From Anaerolineales bacterium (GTDB lineage Bacteria > Chloroflexota > Anaerolineae > Promineifilales > Promineifilaceae): a stretch of 7,195 bases of DNA. Of the stretch, positions 5,581 to 7,195 are shown in pieces (position 1 is the first letter of the stretch; the number at the start of each line of letters is the position of its first letter). Under the pieces are notes generated by a model. That model had not been told where the DNA came from. It saw only the letters and a program-made list of their open reading frames with translations, and did not search any database. Location of the stretch: assembly GCA_020432595.1 (NCBI GenBank), contig JAGQGA010000273.1:1-7195 (forward strand), written 5' to 3'. The position numbers were made by a program, and so were the translations under genes.

Positions 5581-6840
5581 GCCAGCATGAATAGTGACGA
5601 GGGTGATTTCTGGTCGGGTGAGGAAGCGCACGCGGGGGGCACTTAGCCCTTCAAAGCCCACGCCTCGGCTGATGTAGAGGTTGGTGCGCCCTTCCTGATA
5701 ATGCCCCATCACATACCGCCGCCCTAGCTGCGAGCTAGTGAGCAAGGGGCCGATGATGGGCAGACGAACCTGGCCGCCGTGGGTGTGGCCGCACAGATAG
5801 AGGTCAATCCCTTCCTGCGCCGCCTGGGGCATGAGTTCGGGCGAATGGTTGAGCAGTAGTTGGGGCATGGTTTGGGGAGCAACGGCCGTTAATCGCGCCA
5901 AACGAGCAATATCATCCGGCAAATAATGGGTACAATCCATCCCCAGCAGCGCCAGTTGCCGCCCCTTGCCCAAATCAAGCTGCACACAATGTTCGCGCAG
6001 CAGCGTCACCGGCAGGTCATCAAAGATCGGCACCACGTTTTCGCGCAAATCAACCGGCGGCGTTCCCAGCGTGGCATAAACCCCATACGGTGCCCACAGC
6101 CGCGAAAGCAGGTCGTGAACCTGGCGCAAGGTTTTCGGGTCGCTATTGTTGGAAGTGCTGACATAATCACCTGTGATGACGATCAGATCGGGCTGCGCCT
6201 GCTCGATATGGGCCAGCAGTTGGTCTTCCCGGCGCGTCCACCGCTCCAGATGGATGTCGCTAATGTGGAGCAGGCGAATGGGGGGCGTGCCGCTGGGCAG
6301 CCGGTCAGAGGTGATAGCCAGCTCGGTAAGCTGTAGTTCCGATGGTTCAACCACGGCTCCCCAGTAAAGCGCCAGCGTCGCAACCAGTTGCACCAGCACC
6401 AGCAGGGCAAAAAGCCATGTCCAGTTGACCCAAAACGCCAACACGCCCAGCCCAATGGTTGCCGCCAGGCGGGGTACCGCCAGCGCCATTTGCTGCGGCT
6501 TGCGGGGGCCAAAGGAGATTTGCTTTTGCCCCAGCACAATCAAAGTGGCGCTGTCGGCTCCCATTGCCAGCAGTTGAATGAGACCAATGCCAATGGCGAC
6601 GCTGGAAGAAACGGCCGTTTGCCACACCACCGCCCCCACTGCCGACAGCAGCAGCAGCGTCAACGCCAGCCGGGGGCGCGACCAGGCCGTTGCCCGGTTG
6701 AACGTCACCAGCACGCGATGGGTCATGCCGTTTTCAAAAATATTTGTCGTGGGTGTAAATTCCGGTGTTTTGGGTCCAATCACCTGGGCAATTGGTTTGG
6801 AAGAAGAAATCATATTACCAGTGAATAATTGCTCGGCCAC
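5578..6840 (-). CDS. Membrane-anchored calcineurin-like metallophosphoesterase lacking GNH[D/E] motif
   Basis: This 420-residue protein resembles YkuE-type membrane phosphoesterases. A polar N-terminal tail of about 57 residues is followed by hydrophobic stretches at roughly 58-77, 79-95, 127-144 and 145-163, then a calcineurin-like phosphoesterase domain from about 188. Metal-binding motifs present: HISDIHLE (Asp195, His197), ITGDYV (Asp225), LLNHSPEL (His332) and LCGHTHGGQ (His352, His354). The motif normally reading GNHD or GNHE is ATLGTPPVD at 256-264, so the Asn metal ligand and its neighbouring His are missing, though the frame is intact. The substrate is unknown; some relatives act on UDP-diacylglucosamine-like lipids or phosphodiesters. 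The GTG start at 6840 has AGGAG seven bases upstream. Two palindromes (5881, 6610) encode Thr-Ala-Val. Its activity may be lost or altered. Confidence 0.88.
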   Translation of the reverse strand: MAEQLFTGNMISSSKPIAQVIGPKTPEFTPTTNIFENGMTHRVLVTFNRATAWSRPRLALTLLLLSAVGAVVWQTAVSSSVAIGIGLIQLLAMGADSATLIVLGQKQISFGPRKPQQMALAVPRLAATIGLGVLAFWVNWTWLFALLVLVQLVATLALYWGAVVEPSELQLTELAITSDRLPSGTPPIRLLHISDIHLERWTRREDQLLAHIEQAQPDLIVITGDYVSTSNNSDPKTLRQVHDLLSRLWAPYGVYATLGTPPVDLRENVVPIFDDLPVTLLREHCVQLDLGKGRQLALLGMDCTHYLPDDIARLARLTAVAPQTMPQLLLNHSPELMPQAAQEGIDLYLCGHTHGGQVRLPIIGPLLTSSQLGRRYVMGHYQEGRTNLYISRGVGFEGLSAPRVRFLTRPEITLVTIHAG

Positions 6841-6847
6841 AGTGTAA

Positions 6848-6852
6848 CTCCT
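6848..6852 (-). promoter_or_regulatory. Ribosome binding site for the GTG start of the metallophosphoesterase
   Basis: AGGAG on the minus strand lies seven bases upstream of the GTG at 6838-6840. This good spacing supports the GTG over the internal ATG at 6813. Confidence 0.75.
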
Positions 6853-6891
6853 ATGTTGTTGTGTGCTAACGGTACAGTGTTGCGGCTATCG

Positions 6892-6920
6892 TTTTAGCTC
6901 CACTTTCGAGCATATGCCAA
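6892..6920 (-). promoter_or_regulatory. Possible metallophosphoesterase promoter
   Basis: Minus strand: TTGGCA (6915-6920), 17 bases, then CTAAAA (6892-6897). The -35 box is good but the -10 box is poor, so this is only a candidate within the divergent region 6841-7033. Confidence 0.25.
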
Positions 6921-6979
6921 CAACCTTAACATTTACCTTAAAATGAGTAACGGCCGTTTCCTTCGACAAAGACACCAAG

Positions 6980-7008
6980 TTGACTACAATTGGTCACGAA
7001 TTTTTACT
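6980..7008 (+). promoter_or_regulatory. Sigma-70-like promoter of the secreted-protein gene
   Basis: TTGACT (6980-6985), an ideal 17-base spacer, then TTTACT (7003-7008). Transcription would start near 7015, leaving a leader of about 19 bases that carries AAGAGG (7022-7027) six bases before the ATG at 7034. One AACGGCCGTT palindrome (6949-6958) lies 21 bases upstream of the -35 box; it is the only intergenic copy. Confidence 0.6.
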
Positions 7009-7033
7009 GACGCATATGAAAAAGAGGTTCTGT

Positions 7034-7195
7034 ATGTTGACAATCCGCCGCCCTTTCATTGCCACCATCCTGCTTGCCGCCCTTATCGGCCTGCTCACAC
7101 TGGTTGTGTCTGCTCAGTCAGAACGTCCCGACATCATGCAGGGAAGAGAAACGGCCGTTTCCCTCCCTTCCCTTGCCGCCGCCCCTTGCATAGAC
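7034..7195 (+). CDS. Secreted protein of unknown function, N-terminal fragment
   Basis: Only 54 codons are visible before the right edge. The protein starts MLTIRRPFIATILLAALIG and continues LLTLVVSAQSERPD. This is a basic N-region, a hydrophobic core of about 20 residues and a likely signal peptidase site after VSA. The mature part (…QGRETAVSLPSLAAAPCID) is low in information. A Cys soon after the signal peptide, in the run PCID, could start an extracellular domain, but I cannot name it. The ATG at 7034 is preferred because AAGAGG sits six bases upstream; the in-frame ATG at 7016 would coincide with the predicted transcription start and add MKKRFC. The palindrome at 7150-7159 encodes the Thr-Ala-Val after the signal peptide. 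It is transcribed divergently from the metallophosphoesterase. Confidence 0.7.
   Translation, partial: MLTIRRPFIATILLAALIGLLTLVVSAQSERPDIMQGRETAVSLPSLAAAPCID

Larger units (their letters stand above)
97..7159. repeat. Dispersed 10-base palindrome AACGGCCGTT, 13 copies
   Basis: Exact copies start at 97, 1566, 1602, 2400, 3154, 3528, 3700, 4460, 4652, 5881, 6610, 6949 and 7150; the span given is only the outer limit. Seven are extended to AAACGGCCGTTT (1602, 2400, 3154, 3528, 4652, 6610, 7150). At about 60% GC a random sequence of this length would hold about 0.01 copy of the 10-mer. Twelve copies are in coding sequence (secA, meaB, mcrC, the YhbP-like gene, the phosphoesterase, the secreted protein). 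Eleven of those are read ACG-GCC-GTT, Thr-Ala-Val; the one at 3528 is read CGG-CCG-TTT, Arg-Pro-Phe. None occurs in prs, the mutase subunit or ubiX. The pattern resembles the HIP1 octamer of cyanobacteria in being short, palindromic and genome-dispersed, but the sequence differs. Confidence 0.95.

Noticed and set aside
5926..6336. Plus-strand frames opposite the metallophosphoesterase
   Set aside because: They overlap a gene with clear motifs and a strong ribosome binding site, and show none of their own.

Overview
The window is ordinary chromosomal DNA of moderately high GC from a bacterium. Its most distinctive feature is a 10-base palindrome, AACGGCCGTT, present 13 times. The protein sequences, the split B12-dependent mutase with MeaB, and the many short intergenic hairpin repeats suggest a Chloroflexota (Anaerolineae-like) organism. 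That placement is inference from general resemblance; no marker in the window proves it.

Layout. The left part reads leftward in one direction: a free-standing cobalamin-binding mutase subunit (2494-2901), the mutase chaperone GTPase MeaB (1500-2501, overlapping the subunit gene by 8 bases), ribose-phosphate pyrophosphokinase Prs (418-1359) and the first 81 codons of SecA (1-243, cut by the window edge). Two copies of one 68-base hairpin element, in opposite orientation, bracket the mutase-subunit/meaB pair (1431-1498 and 2995-3062). The middle part reads rightward: a solitary McrC-family nuclease gene (3119-4339) with a promoter placed for leaderless translation, a YhbP/UPF0306-type flavin split-barrel protein (4365-4826), and the flavin prenyltransferase UbiX (4904-5479). 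A strong hairpin (5496-5580) separates ubiX from a convergent, membrane-anchored metallophosphoesterase (5578-6840) that lacks the usual GNH[D/E] motif. A divergent intergenic region (6841-7033) carries a good sigma-70-like promoter for a secreted protein cut by the right edge (7034-7195).

How the genes relate. The mutase subunit and MeaB form a clear functional pair: a B12-dependent acyl-CoA mutase and its G-protein protector. Prs and SecA are housekeeping genes. UbiX supplies prenylated FMN to UbiD-type decarboxylases, and no ubiD lies in the window. McrC normally works with the McrB GTPase, which is absent here. I see no tRNA, rRNA, CRISPR array, transposase or phage gene, and no intergenic gap over 300 bases.

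The best candidate for something undescribed is the dispersed palindrome. It lies inside coding regions in 12 of 13 cases and in 11 of those is read in the same frame as Thr-Ala-Val. Next is the set of hairpin or tandem repeats that abut gene ends and supply stop codons. I found no convincing new multi-gene system.
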